A program made the position numbers and the translations under genes. From NCBI GenBank assembly GCA_964035545.1, contig OZ037766.1, forward strand, positions 28,586,673 to 28,650,672: 64,000 nt of DNA, given 5' to 3'. Source of the DNA: Bugula neritina (Eukaryota; Bryozoa; Gymnolaemata; Cheilostomatida; Bugulidae). Under the pieces are notes generated by a model that saw only the letters and a program-made list of their open reading frames with translations, made no database searches and had not been told where the DNA came from. This document shows, one piece after another, positions 37,105 to 49,900 of this stretch. How positions within the stretch are numbered: position 1 is the stretch's first letter; each line of letters begins with the position of its first letter.

Positions 37105-39129
37105 TGCTGTACTGAAGTAGGCGTACTAACAAGTCCAGATGTGTTGAATACCACTACATAACCTCTGTGGTGACAGCTCTTCAATCTAGGAGTGGATATA
37201 AATAATGCGTAGGACAATAAAATAATTATTCTCATTGACGTACTATATAAGTGGCACATAGCCAACAGCAATTGCAAAGGAAATACATTAATACTCGTAT
37301 AAGTAGCTTACTACAAATTTAACTTTCAAGCGGCAACTTTTTGGTGACATTTTGAGCATGTCATGTATCCCTTGCTAGCAGGGGGGGGAGGGGTTGATGC
37401 CTACACCACTATACTTGCTAGTAGATGAGACCAAACTCACATTCTTGTGGTCATACGAAACTAGCAAGTGCTTTGTACATTAGTCACTGGCATTGTTTAT
37501 AAATACTTTCAGGTATTTATTTATTTATGCGTGTACTGCAGCTAAGCTACTATAGCAAATTTACGGGCAAGAGAAGACAATTTCCACCCATATATTCTCA
37601 ACTCAACATAATATTCTTACTTATTTATAATTACACTTCGCTAATACACAAAGTATATTCACCAGAAAAAGGGATTGCTTTGAATATGATATAAACTATA
37701 GTGTATCATGTGTAAATATACTTCTCATACAGTATATCAATATTTTTAGACACCCACAAATGGATAGAGATACAAATAATCAAATTACTAATATATAAGT
37801 ACTAACATGCAAGACCTCAAGACATTCCTAAGCATATTTCTAGTAGTCATATATGCATTATATAATACTATGCTAGCGGTTGTAGGTTTTCAGAAAGCAA
37901 TCATACGTTGTTTATATGCCAAAAATTCTTTGAAATGACATGACTCAATATCAAGATATAAGTTAATGCATTTTCAAAAAATATTATATCAGCTTTTGAA
38001 GCTAGTGTATAACAGATTTCAAAACAATTTCACGAGCATTATTAACAGTATATACTTACAATTCTCTAAATGTATTTGCAGTTATGAATATATAGGGGTT
38101 TAGTAATAATTTGGTCATTGTCTGTGTGCAAACTACATACAGGTAAGAAAATGTTTTGATATACTCCATCTGTAGTAGTTAAAAACTAACACTAACAGTT
38201 CTTGCTGTAGGGGTTTAAGAAGATTGAGACAAAAAGTTTGGCACCCATTGGAGCTGTATTTAAAATATTCATCAACTAGTCCATCCTAATGTACATGATT
38301 TGTGCACATGCATGCATTATTTACATACATAAATATTCAGGTTAGCCTAAAAAATTCAGGTTAACATAGACTCTTTTGGAGTCTATTGTAGCCTTTTGTA
38401 ACTTCATTATTTTGTTATTTGATATAGTATTGTACAAGAAAATTCCACCTATTGTAAGGCGATAGCTCATTAGTTAATAACAAGTGCTTTAGTCAATGCT
38501 TTCCTTTGTGCTAGGTAATTAAGCTGGGTTATAAATAGCTAAAGGTGAATAAAACTTAATTATTCGGAGCTCCTGAACATTTTTTAAAAAACATGATTTG
38601 TCTTAAAAATTAATTCACTTTAGCGTTTTAAATGGTTTTGACAACTAAACGTGCTTATAACATCTAGTATAACAATACGTGTAATATTCTCCATCTGATC
38701 AACGTGGTAGTTGTAGTTGCAGGCATTCTAACGTCACGGTTTGTACTGTAAGTCTTCTACAGAGTGCTAAAATGGGTTGTACTGCACATCTGTTTTCTAT
38801 AAGAACACTATTGGGGTTAAGCGCGATAAAAATTTTAAGCCTGGCATTAAATTGAGTGAAGGAAACCATACACATGGCTATATAGTAAATTTGTGTGGTT
38901 ATTGACAACGTAGAACTTGCGTGTTTCACGTGTAGTTTATTTACATTGATGTGCTTGTACACAGCTTACCTCGATCTGTAAAATAAACGTGGATTAACGA
39001 AACTTCTTCAAATTCTCAACTTTTAAAACCAACTCTACGTAAAGAAACAAGAGGAAGAAAGTCTATTAATTTTTAGTTTTTACATTCAATGACTCAAATT
39101 ATAGTTATCATTTTTGTAATAAAATTAAA

Positions 39130-39382
39130 TGCAATCAATATCATAAGGATACTGGGAGTGGGTCATACTCATAAGTCATATTGATATTGAATTTGATATT
39201 CATAATAATATTGAATTTGATAATCATAATCATAATGCCTAAGGCTAATGGTTATGATAATCATAATGATTATCATCATTTAATTCACTCACTCTGTGAC
39301 TGATAGTAAAACTAAACGTAAATTTAAAACCTAACTATTCAGTATTCAACAAATTATGTGCAATACTTATACTTATAGTTAG

Positions 39383-39419
<37 letters not shown>

Positions 39420-39800
39420 GTACTAGTATAAGTAAAACTAAATGATGGATAAGTGATAAGTCACTGGACAGACTAAAAGTAAATTACTTAAAGTTAATTC
39501 TGTAAAGTCTGACTTGTAGAGTTAGTCTAATACTAATAGTAATACTATTACTATTAGTATTACTAAATCTCAATCTAATACTCATGGCAATAAAGATAGT
39601 AATAACTACAAGTAAATGAAATTCAAACTGTATGTTGTACTTTTATCCCTCTACCTCTGATTACATTCCCATTGAATGATTGATATTCACAGTGGAACAA
39701 TTTCAACGTTGATATAAAAATATTTTATGCTTGCATTGATAAATTGAATTAGAAGTAGAAACTAATACTAATAGTGCATAATACTAATAGTAATAGTAGT
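39130..39800. repeat. cryptically simple, self-complementary repeats, block 2
   Basis: Contains AATCATAATCATAATGCCTA followed by its partial complement GGTTATGATAATCATAATG. It also has an (ACT)n run at 39384-39418 and TAATACTAATAGTAATACTA with its complement. The phrase ATAATGCCTAA also occurs in block 1 near 30909, so the two blocks look related, not independent slippage products. Confidence 0.65.
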
Positions 39801-42800
39801 GTAATATTTTACATTTAATTGTAAAACCCATGCCACAGCCATCTTTAGAGTAAAAACTAGACTAAAGTTTAAGGAAAGCAAACATAGTCGGGTAGCTCTA
39901 GCTGTTAGACTTTTTTTAGAGCTCTTCCTCAGTTATTTTATATGGAGTACTGCTCAAAGATTTTATTATTCCTGATCCTAGTTGATCCTAAGAGTAAAAC
40001 CTCAAAAAAAGGATTGATTATCGAAAATTTGAATTGAAATTAATTTTAAACATGCATTTTGATCTTTTCATTTACTTGAGCATTATTTAATTTACTGTTA
40101 AATTATTAATATTTTTATTGATATCCACCCATTACCATGTTTATTAACTTTAGAATTGTTTAAAATGAAGTATACGATAATTAACATTAGATTTGGCAGG
40201 CTGATCTCTATAAGATTCAGTTAATGAAATATTTATCTCAATGTCGGAGCTGTGTAATACCAATAGTGTTATTTGTAGCGCTAATTGTATCTAAACTCTA
40301 AAGCATTGTGGTTGATAAACCTATAATATTCCTTTATTGTGGTAAATTGAGTGTGTTATCAGAACCTTTACTTCTACTGACTCTGAGAATGGTAAATTTT
40401 TATCAGTAAGCTGACTGTATGTTTACAATTAGACTAACTGGCAGCAATAATAGAGTAAGTCATGTTACTAGTTCTACGCAGCCAAAGCTTGTAACTATTG
40501 AGTTGTTAAGGGAACATTTTCACTAGTAAAATTTATCGAAGCAACAATTCTGCTACTTGTGCAGTTCAGCGTTGCTTTGGTGTTGGAACTGCAGGCCAAA
40601 TACGTTTGTAATAGATGCCAGCTGCACTAAATTGATAGTCTTTCAGTAGGGTGGTGCACCTGATATTGTAGTTAGGCATCTTAGGGTTAGTATTATAACT
40701 GGACAGCATGTTAGAAGTCATGGAGCTGGGAGTACTGCATTTAAACAATGCTATTGTTCACCTCATAGGTTTTAGGAATTTGACTTCATGCTTGGCATGT
40801 GAAACCAGTTGCTACTTTCACATCCTGAATACCTGGCACTCAATCAATGCATAATTATTTGAAATTTCACTGAATGAATCATAGTAGCCCGTGTGACATG
40901 TCCAGTCCTGTACTCTACTAGAGTTACTCACTGGTAGCACCTGTTATGACATGTTGAGGCATGTCACAACAAGTCATGGCTGTCCTGGTATTGTCCCACA
41001 AAATAAAAGTTGTCTAAAATATTTCTTCCGTTCAAATTGGTCACAGTCTATTCTAACATGTATTTTTATAATTAAAAGCTTATTTTTTGCACCAAAAGCA
41101 ATATGCTGGTATAGCAGGTATACAATGAAAACTATAGTGGCAAAAGTTGTATCTCACTTGTTCTTAATTAACTTTCAATATTAAAAAGCTCTCTCAAGTT
41201 TTTGTGTTTCACCAGAATACTGATTGTAGTGACTGGATAGAAAATTCTAGAAAAGTTTACAAAGTAATATTGTTCTATGAAGGTTTTTTCTCAGACGCTG
41301 TTAGACAATAACTGACTGATATGCAATCTACAATGCCACTTTAGGATGTATAATATAGTCCCTTATGGTGGTGGGCTGTACGTACTAAATTTTAGGTGGC
41401 AACATATTCAAACCTTTCATCTTTTAGCGTGTTTGGCTTTCGGCCAAGTTTTGTCTTTGAAACACCTGATACCCTGCATTTGATACCCGTGTGCTAGCCT
41501 ACACATTGTATTCCCATATCATTGATACGGGTTGCTCATAGTAGCTGTATAGTACACGTGTGCATGCCACGAGTAACGCATAGAGAGCTAGTACAATACT
41601 GCATTAGTGATCTAACCTCACAATAATATTGATTTATTAATCTCTATTCAGGATAAACAGCACTTAGTGTGGAGTATAGACACATGCTATTCCACTATCT
41701 CTGTCTACTAGTGTTGAGTATACAGTTCTCAAGTGTTGTAACTGCTATCCAATCCTGCTGCTCATTACATTGGAAAGAATTCAAAAGAACCCTTTTACTA
41801 ATTAGCATGTAAGTAGTATTAGTACTATTTTTAGAAAGTATGTTTATTACTATGCAATAATCAGAATTATTTTACTATCAGTGTGTTTAGTAAAGCCCAT
41901 GCTATGATAGGCTTAGCTGTTCAGTCCATGTTTCAGGGTAGACTATTCATTATTCAGAACTGGAAAAAATAATGTTATAAGTACACCAATAAGGTTGTAT
42001 AACACTTCCTAAATACTTGCAGAAGGTAATATTAAAGTTTCGTAAACTGTATAAATTAAACTATAATACTTGCAGAATTGTTCTTTGTAAGATTGTTTCA
42101 AGTTTGCTTCACATTATAATATTATATCAAACTGTTGATGTGGGGAAACTAATTTTCATATCTCCTGTGGTAAAGCACATACAATATACATAGTACCAAT
42201 GCAGTCTATCTTCAACTATTTCTGGTCAGCTGCTAGCTATTCACAGGGTGGATGGGGGGGGGTGAATGACTGCCCCCATCCTCCTGGATATTCAGATTTT
42301 AACTGAAGGTCAGTGATTCACAGTTTCTTGGCCTAAGAAACAGCCGATCATATGCATCCTCTGTGGATATCTGTTTGGTCTATATTTAGCCTTTGGTCCT
42401 GATTAATTGGCAAAACATGTTCAGTGAACTCATATCTGATAATTAATATTTGCATATCTTCCTGTAAAATAGCCTGTAATATGAAATTTTATACTGTTGA
42501 GATGTTCTTACATAAATTTTGTAATTTGAAGAAGTTTGAAATTGAATCTACAAATAAAACTAGTTCACTTACTGACCATATTAAATAAACCACTGTATCG
42601 TTCTTGGCTCTGTTTTGGTTTTGCTTTACATTCTTGTTCAGTGATTTTATCCATCATTAGGCTCTGGTGTTGTAGTTATGAGTCACAACACCAGTTTTCA
42701 TGTTTGGATTTTAACCAAACTGCTGTGCCTTCTGAAATTAATGCATTAATTTGCAGCTAAAATGATAACTATGTACAATATAAATTGCTTCTAGTAGTGT

Positions 42801-42886
42801 CTACTGGTAATTCTGTGTTGAAATTTGTTCATAAAAACTACTTCATGTAGTTATATTAAGTGCGGACAGCTTTTTATAAAACTTTT

Positions 42887-42956
42887 GTCCCCACTGGGAT
42901 TCCAACCCAAGACCTTCGGCTTGCAAGCAGGTGCGCTACCGTTACACCACAGGGAC
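42887..42956 (-). repeat. tRNA-like element with intact acceptor and D arms
   Basis: On the minus strand, GTCCCTG pairs with TGGGGAC over seven positions (two G-T pairs), the D stem GTGT pairs with GCGC, and the T arm TTGGG-TTGGAAT-CCCAG pairs over five. The anticodon arm (CCTGC TTGCAAG CCGAA) does not pair. So it is a tRNA-derived repeat head or pseudogene, not a called tRNA gene. A tRNA scan could overturn this. Confidence 0.5.
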
Positions 42957-43991
42957 CACTGAGTAAACTCAACACTACACTTTTCGTTTTTGCCAATACT
43001 TCTGACAAAAATGTTGTGCTCCAGCATTTCATAGTAACTTAAGCTAAGTAGAAAGGGGCACCTATGAGCCTTGACTATTGATTGATATTTGCTAAGGGAT
43101 TCACTCTTCCCAACAGACAGACACTATGGATATTTTACATTAGTGCTGGGGCAGTATTGTTGATCTCACTGTGGTTGAGTCAAGTTAGTGCTGCACCACC
43201 ATTGCTAATGGGGTCGGTTTTGTTATCAGTAAAATTGTTTGTGATGCAGTTGATGGAAATTGTTTTATTTCCTATACTAATTATTCAATTTTTTTCTAAA
43301 TTTTCCCAGCACTAATGTATGTTCATTCATGTAGTTCATTTTTATACTCGTAAGTCATATATTAAGGTAATGTATTAAGGTACTCTTGCTTTATGTTAAT
43401 GTAGTCATCAAGTTTGAAATTATTGATTTTCATAGAGTAAATGTAGTGGTGTGATAGTTTTAAAACTAGGCCAGCGGCATCAGTTATCAGTTTGTTATTA
43501 TAAGCCGTATATTGGAGTTACATTAGACCTTGAACTTAGTATCATTTCACTAATCAGTAAGTTAGTTAAGTGGACAGCCACTCAAAATACTAGCAAATCT
43601 TAATTTATAGCTTCCACCTTTGATGAGAAGTTTAGTATTAAAATATTTACACTTACGCAGAATATTTTAGGTTAGTTTCAGTTTCAATACTAAAACAGAT
43701 ATAAAAAAAGTTTGAATAGGTTTTTCCACTTTTACATTTTCTAGTGCAGTAAAGTTGATGGTGAGGTATTTTAAAGCAGATATATGGGCGTTATCTTCAT
43801 GCTATTTCATATACTATATGTACGTATGGACGTATATATGTACATATGTATGTACGTGTAGATATTCATATATGTAGATATATATTTAAAGTAGACTGTT
43901 GTTTAGTTTTCAACTTCTATTACAATTTTAACAGATGAGAAAACGACTATAACTCAAGAAAATACAAGAGAAGCAGAGAGAGATTTCCAAG

Positions 43992-46900
43992 ATGTCTGCA
44001 GATGTTACTGAGAATGTCTCAGCAGAAGAGATGGTGTTTGATGAAGAGATGATGGCCAGGGAGGCAGCGAAGGTTTTGGCAGCAATACAAGAAGAAGTTG
44101 ACGGCAGTATGTTTATTACTCTCACCTACTGTAACAACATGCTTTTGGTATATTGTCATTAGACATTAGATCGTTAGGCACACGTTTTCTGGTTTTAAAC
44201 TTGTAAATTTCCGTCAGAAAATATTCAACATTTGGAGAACTTGGTTAAGATAGAGAACGCTGCCAATGTGCTGCCTTAGCTAATAGTAAATCAGCTCCAA
44301 GATTTGGATTGTTGAAAACTCAGAATTAGTTAAAGTCTATCAGTGCACAGGCCATGTGGGATTGTTTAAATTATTTATCTTTTATTATTGAAACTCAACT
44401 CTCACAAGTTCACTAACCTTTTCAATGAGATCTATCAGCACTATACTACTGTATACTAATAACTACTATACTATTATAAGAAATATATTGTGCTATGATG
44501 ATAAATTATATTATTATAGTAACTCTGTTATACTTAGCTAAACATATTTGGGTAGATTATTTATTGGTGAATAGTTGAAACAGTTGCAGAAAGATCATAG
44601 AGTATAGACTAACCAATGGGCCCATCTAATTGCTAGAGACAAATAAACAGGCAAAATATTTGTGACTTCTTTAGTTCACTGTGTAGTATTTTCCCTTATA
44701 TGCAATGTTTCAAAATCAATTCCAATTTTAAAATTATTCATGTTATTAATACTTGCCATAAATGTGTTAAGCAATAATCATGGATAGCAAACTGCAGAAA
44801 TATATTTACTCGTGCAAATACTACTCACTGAACTAAAGAAATGCATTAGAAAGAGGAAGTGGGAAGAAGCTATATGTGTTCTCCTGATACGTTGTATAAC
44901 GTCATAGTCTGTGTTCCTAACATCTCCCTTCTCTCTGTAGACGTATCATCTGGCAGTGTATACTACTTGGGGCAGGGATCTGACAGCTATGATGTGAATA
45001 TGAACACCTCAGTTGAAAAGGGTAGGCAACTCTGCCAGTTATAGTATTTATAGAATTTTGTTATGTGGAAGGTAATGGTTTCCAACTCATGTTGTGAATT
45101 GCTAGAAATGAAACCTTTGAATATGTAAATCTTTGTCAGATTGGAAGTAAGAAACCACTCCCATTTTAATAGAGTAAAAACCGATTGCCAAAAAACCCTC
45201 TCCTGTTCCTTCCAAACAAGTTTTGTTTAATTATAAATACAACATGATGTCCCACTACCAACCCTTTTCCCATCTAATATCTCAATGCAACACTGATGAT
45301 TGTAACAATGGTAAGGGATGGTTGTTTCTGGCTAAAAATTTATATCTCAAAATTGATTGATTTGTCTGGTTTAGTTATCAACATTTCTTCCATTTTTTTA
45401 TTTTTCAATTTTTGTTGTGAAAACTAGAAAATTTATTAACTCTTTTGAAGGAAAACAGCAGTGTTACCAGTATATAGTTACATGTGGAAAGCTCATAGTT
45501 ATGAGTTTAGCAACTGCCTTTTGATCATTTATTAGCCTTTTAGTGCAACTCTGTTCCTGTAATTATTGTATTATGATGTCAAACAATTATCTGTTAATAG
45601 GTTTTTCTGTTGAACTCAGTTGAACTCTCTCTCGAACTCTGTATTACAGAATTAAGTTAGTATTGTGGACTGTATAAGACTGTTAGCGTATTTGTCTTCC
45701 TGCTTTAGGCGAATCTAGCAATGATACATACGTAGCCTCAGTTTCAAATAAGACGTTCATCCGGATAGAAGGTCAGTTAGTAAATGGAGACAACTCCTCA
45801 GCCCTCAATGACTCCCGGGATGCAGACGTCAACATGAGCTCAACTTCGACCCCCGAGTCGACCAATCAGGAGCTAGAACCGTCTCCAAACCCAGCAAATC
45901 TTACATATAGTTTTAGTAACAGTGACTGCAACTCCCTCAACGTCACTAGGACTATAGAAGCTAGGCCTCAGGCTATTATGAATTGTGGTGAATCCCAGAC
46001 TACAGCCACTGAATGTCGTATGAATGAGTCAGGTGATGACTCAGACCAGTTACAGAGCACTTCCTGTCCGGGAGATCCAGTCACTCAGTCTGCAGAACTA
46101 ACCGCTTCTGAACAGTTGAACAGATCCTTAGAAATCAATGGCTCCATGTCCATGTCTATAGAGAATAAGACAGAGTATGATTTTACTAGTAGCACCTCCA
46201 TCTCACATTCCACACCTGTCTCGGCCAATGAGAGGGCAGAATCTAAAGTGGCTGCTAAAGGGTTAAACAAAGCTCCAGCTAAATGCAGAAAGTCTAGCAT
46301 ACTGCAGGTTAAGAGTGGCAATTCGGACAAGAGACAATCTCTGCCTGCTATCAGCAAACCTTCCAAACTTGCAAAACCACGGGAGAGCCTTTTACCGCCC
46401 CCACCCGCTACAAGTACGTAAACTAAGGCTAACTCTAGCCATTCAATAGACTATAAAGTTTTAAATAGCTGTACAGTTTTTGTGCACCAAGTTGCCTGTT
46501 ATTAAATTATGCTGTTAAAATTAGTAGTAATTACTTTCAGTGGTAATTGCCCTGTTAGATGTTTCATAAAGGCTGTTGAACTGCATACCACACTCTAATA
46601 TTACTCCGTTAGCATGCTATAATCAACAGCACATGTGTCAGTAATTATTATATCTTATCTAATAAGTATTACTAGTTCAGCTGAGTTTACGATGCTGTAA
46701 AAGTTAGTGTAAGCACTTAGTTTCTAAACCGGAAGAGTAGGTCCAGCAAAAAAAACAAACCAACACTGTTATAAAAATGTTTCACTAAATATACAATAAT
46801 TATAGTTGCTACAAATAGAACTGTATTTGATACCAAGACTTATTTTTCCTCCTGGCAATGAACATATCTCATTTCAATGAAGAAGTTGATTCTATTGGTA

Positions 46901-49900
46901 CTTGACGATTTTTTGTTTTCTTTTGTAGAAGAAAAGTTAGACCCTCCCAACAAGGTTAGTAGGTCAAGGTTATATTAATACATTGTTATTGTTCGGGAGT
47001 TTTAACAATTGGAAATGGTTTCATAATTTCCTCCTAGATTATTACTCGTCAAACACATGTAGCAGTTGTCTTCTCTACTTAGCCTGTGATCCAGAAGAGT
47101 AAGCCCAAGAGTAAGTGGGCTGACATATCTAAACAAATAGAGGAGAACGCAAAGGCCCCACCTAAAGCTACACCTAGAAATGCGCAGTCTAAATTACACA
47201 CAGGTTTGTCTCCCATCAGCATTCAATGTATACAAGTTATTTTAAGGCTTTGCCATTAATTTACTTTCTACTTTCAATGTGTGTCTTTGATTAGCATCAT
47301 GCTGCCAGGGTCTGTGGCAGCATGAGTCTGTGGCAGCATGGGTCTGTGACACTACCAAACATCAAATATCTTTTACTTTTTTAGTGTTTACAATTTTGTG
47401 AGACATATTTCAGTTGTCTACATTACTATTCTATGCACATTTTATATGTTTTTATTATACACTGTCTATATTATTATTCTAAATTATTCATAATACTATT
47501 CTATGTTACTATTTTATTTTGTCCATATTACTGTGCTAAATCCTAGACCAGAACCAATAGAATGTGCATAATATAATTTTATTACCACAAATATTGTTAT
47601 ATTAACATAGAATTGTCTTCTTCCGAAGATGACACTTGTAAGTTGCTACAGATTTCCAACTATTTATTCTTGGTATTCACTCGCCTATTTGTATTAGACT
47701 AATTTATTTATTGCACAGCTTGCAGTTTTATTTATTGCAAGCTATACGAATAGTGGATTGGTGTAAATTATAATGTAGTTGAAAGCATTTTCATATAATT
47801 ATGTAGATGGGTTATGGGGTATTATCATTGCATATTTATAGACTTTTCGTATAGAAATTGCTGTCAGTTTTTGCCGAGTAGCAACTTGGGAATCTTAAGT
47901 CAGCTTTCAGTGGTTATTTGGGTTTTTTATGTTCAAAACGCTTCTAGTAATAAATTTATAATAAGCAAAGGTGTGTGGGTGGGCAATTCTTCATCCATCG
48001 AATACATGTTGCGTTATTCGTTTTTTACGCTATGGATAGTATAATAATATAATTGATTATGAGGCTGTTTTAGTATCGGCAAGATGAAGTTTTGCATTCT
48101 CTAGTTTACTTTACCCGGTGCTTTATCTGTGTAGATGTGCTGTGAGTTGTGAGTAATGCAGCATTATGGGATATGTTGGGAAGTTGTCTGCTTGATGGTG
48201 GAAATAGTTATGGAAATTGAAGCTTCTTATACTCAGCTATGAGCTAATGAATGGACATGTTAGTCTAATGTCAGACCCCTTGCATGACCTTTAGTGAGGC
48301 CAAGAAAGTAAACCCTGTATTTTCCTCTAGTCGTGTAAAAGGCATGGCTTGTGGGAAATTTGTTTTGGCCAACCTCAAACATTATGAGCTGAAAGAATTT
48401 AGGTTTTTGGGATGAAAGTTTGGTCTTGTATTTCACATTTTGTCCTATATTTCACATTTAATCCTATATTTCACATTTCGTCCTGTATTTCACATTTTCT
48501 CTTATATTTCATGCAGCTCCAGCCAGAAAGAATGTAGAGAGGTCACTGAGTGCATGCAGTAATGAGTCGCAGCTAAGTCAGGTGTGTAATACTTGGAGAG
48601 TATCATTTATTTTAGTTTGAATATTGCTAAAATTTTCATACTTTGTAAAAATAATTTCAATTTGATTAAATCATGTGAGTGTATTTACTGTCTGTGATTG
48701 TCAGAGACTTGTTAAACTTAGAACTGGATGCAGGGGTTGTGATACTATCACACCTGCTAGAGATATTGACTTCAGAGTTTGCTTTATAATCTACAAGGAC
48801 ACTTTACACAGAACCTTTTAGTTATTGATTCCTTTTTCCAGGCATCCACTGTATCCACTAAAAAACCACTGAAGAGACAAAGTTTACTACCTCCTGCATC
48901 AGCCGGTGTAAAACAAGGTAGGTGAAGGTTGATGTAGAAGATTTGGTTCTCAAGCTAACAGTTTAGTGCTCAACCTACAGCCATTTGATACAATGGTTCA
49001 CTATAATCATCTTGTAGTCTGAGGGACAAGTAAGAGTTTCCTTATATTGGGAATCTTAGCACACTGCATAGAATAATAAACAGGAAATTAATCTGCAGTT
49101 GCCATAGGGGTGTAATATCTACAGGGGTATAATATCTACAGGGGTGTAATATCTACAGGATGTAATATTTACAGGGGTATAATATCTACAGGGGTATAAT
49201 ATCTACAGGGGTGTAATACCTGCAGGGGTGTAATATCTACAGGGGTGTAATATCTACAGGGGTGTAATATCTGCAGGGGTGTAATATCTACAGGGGTGTA
49301 ATATCTACAGGGGTGTAATATCTACAGGGGTGTAATATCTACAGGGTTATAATATATGTAGGGGTGTAATGTAATTGAGAAAGTCTTTAAATCAATTTAA
49401 AACTGCCAATGAGTAATTCACTCATCGAAAACTGAAACAATATGGACAAGCTAGCTTATGCAGCTAAATATTTATTTATTTAGTTATCCAGTTTCCATCA
49501 TTTAGTTTTCTATCCTGAAACCTCTGAGTAATAAGGTACTGTAAAGAGAAATAAAATATTCAACATCTTGTGCGAAGTCTATGAATATTCCTATCTTATC
49601 AGTCATATTCTCACTTATACATGTTTTAGATTTTAAAAAGCCTCGGGCGTCCCTCCTACCCCCTCCTTCATCTAAGCTGAAAGGTAAGGAATTAAGTCTA
49701 ACTTTAAAACATCAAAGTCATGTTTTGTGGCAGTTTTATTCTTGGTAAAATATTGTTTATACTGAATGAAAATTATATCTTTGAATAAAGCAACTATAGT
49801 CAAAGAGTAGACAACTTCAACCAATACTAGAGTAGTACCATGAGGAGTCTATAATGAAAATTCAATATATTTAGTTACTCAAAGTTAAGTCAGCTTTTAT

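Larger units (their letters stand above)
37105..43991. other. 6.9-kb intergenic region between divergent HYKK and MTUS-like genes
   Basis: I find no coding exon here. The short ORFs have AT-driven hydrophobic composition and no motif. It contains a G-run near 37380, the second self-complementary repeat block, a tRNA-like element at 42887-42956 and a TACGTATG/TATGTACG stretch near 43820-43860. Promoters and any 5' UTR exons for both flanking genes must lie here. Confidence 0.5.

Noticed and set aside
42887-42956. Functional tRNA gene
   Set aside because: Acceptor, D and T arms pair, but the anticodon stem does not, and near-copies occur elsewhere; repeat head is the better call.
43082-43315. 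Hydrophobic 77-codon ORF as a membrane protein
   Set aside because: AT-rich composition alone gives hydrophobic codons; no splice partner, motif or good start context.
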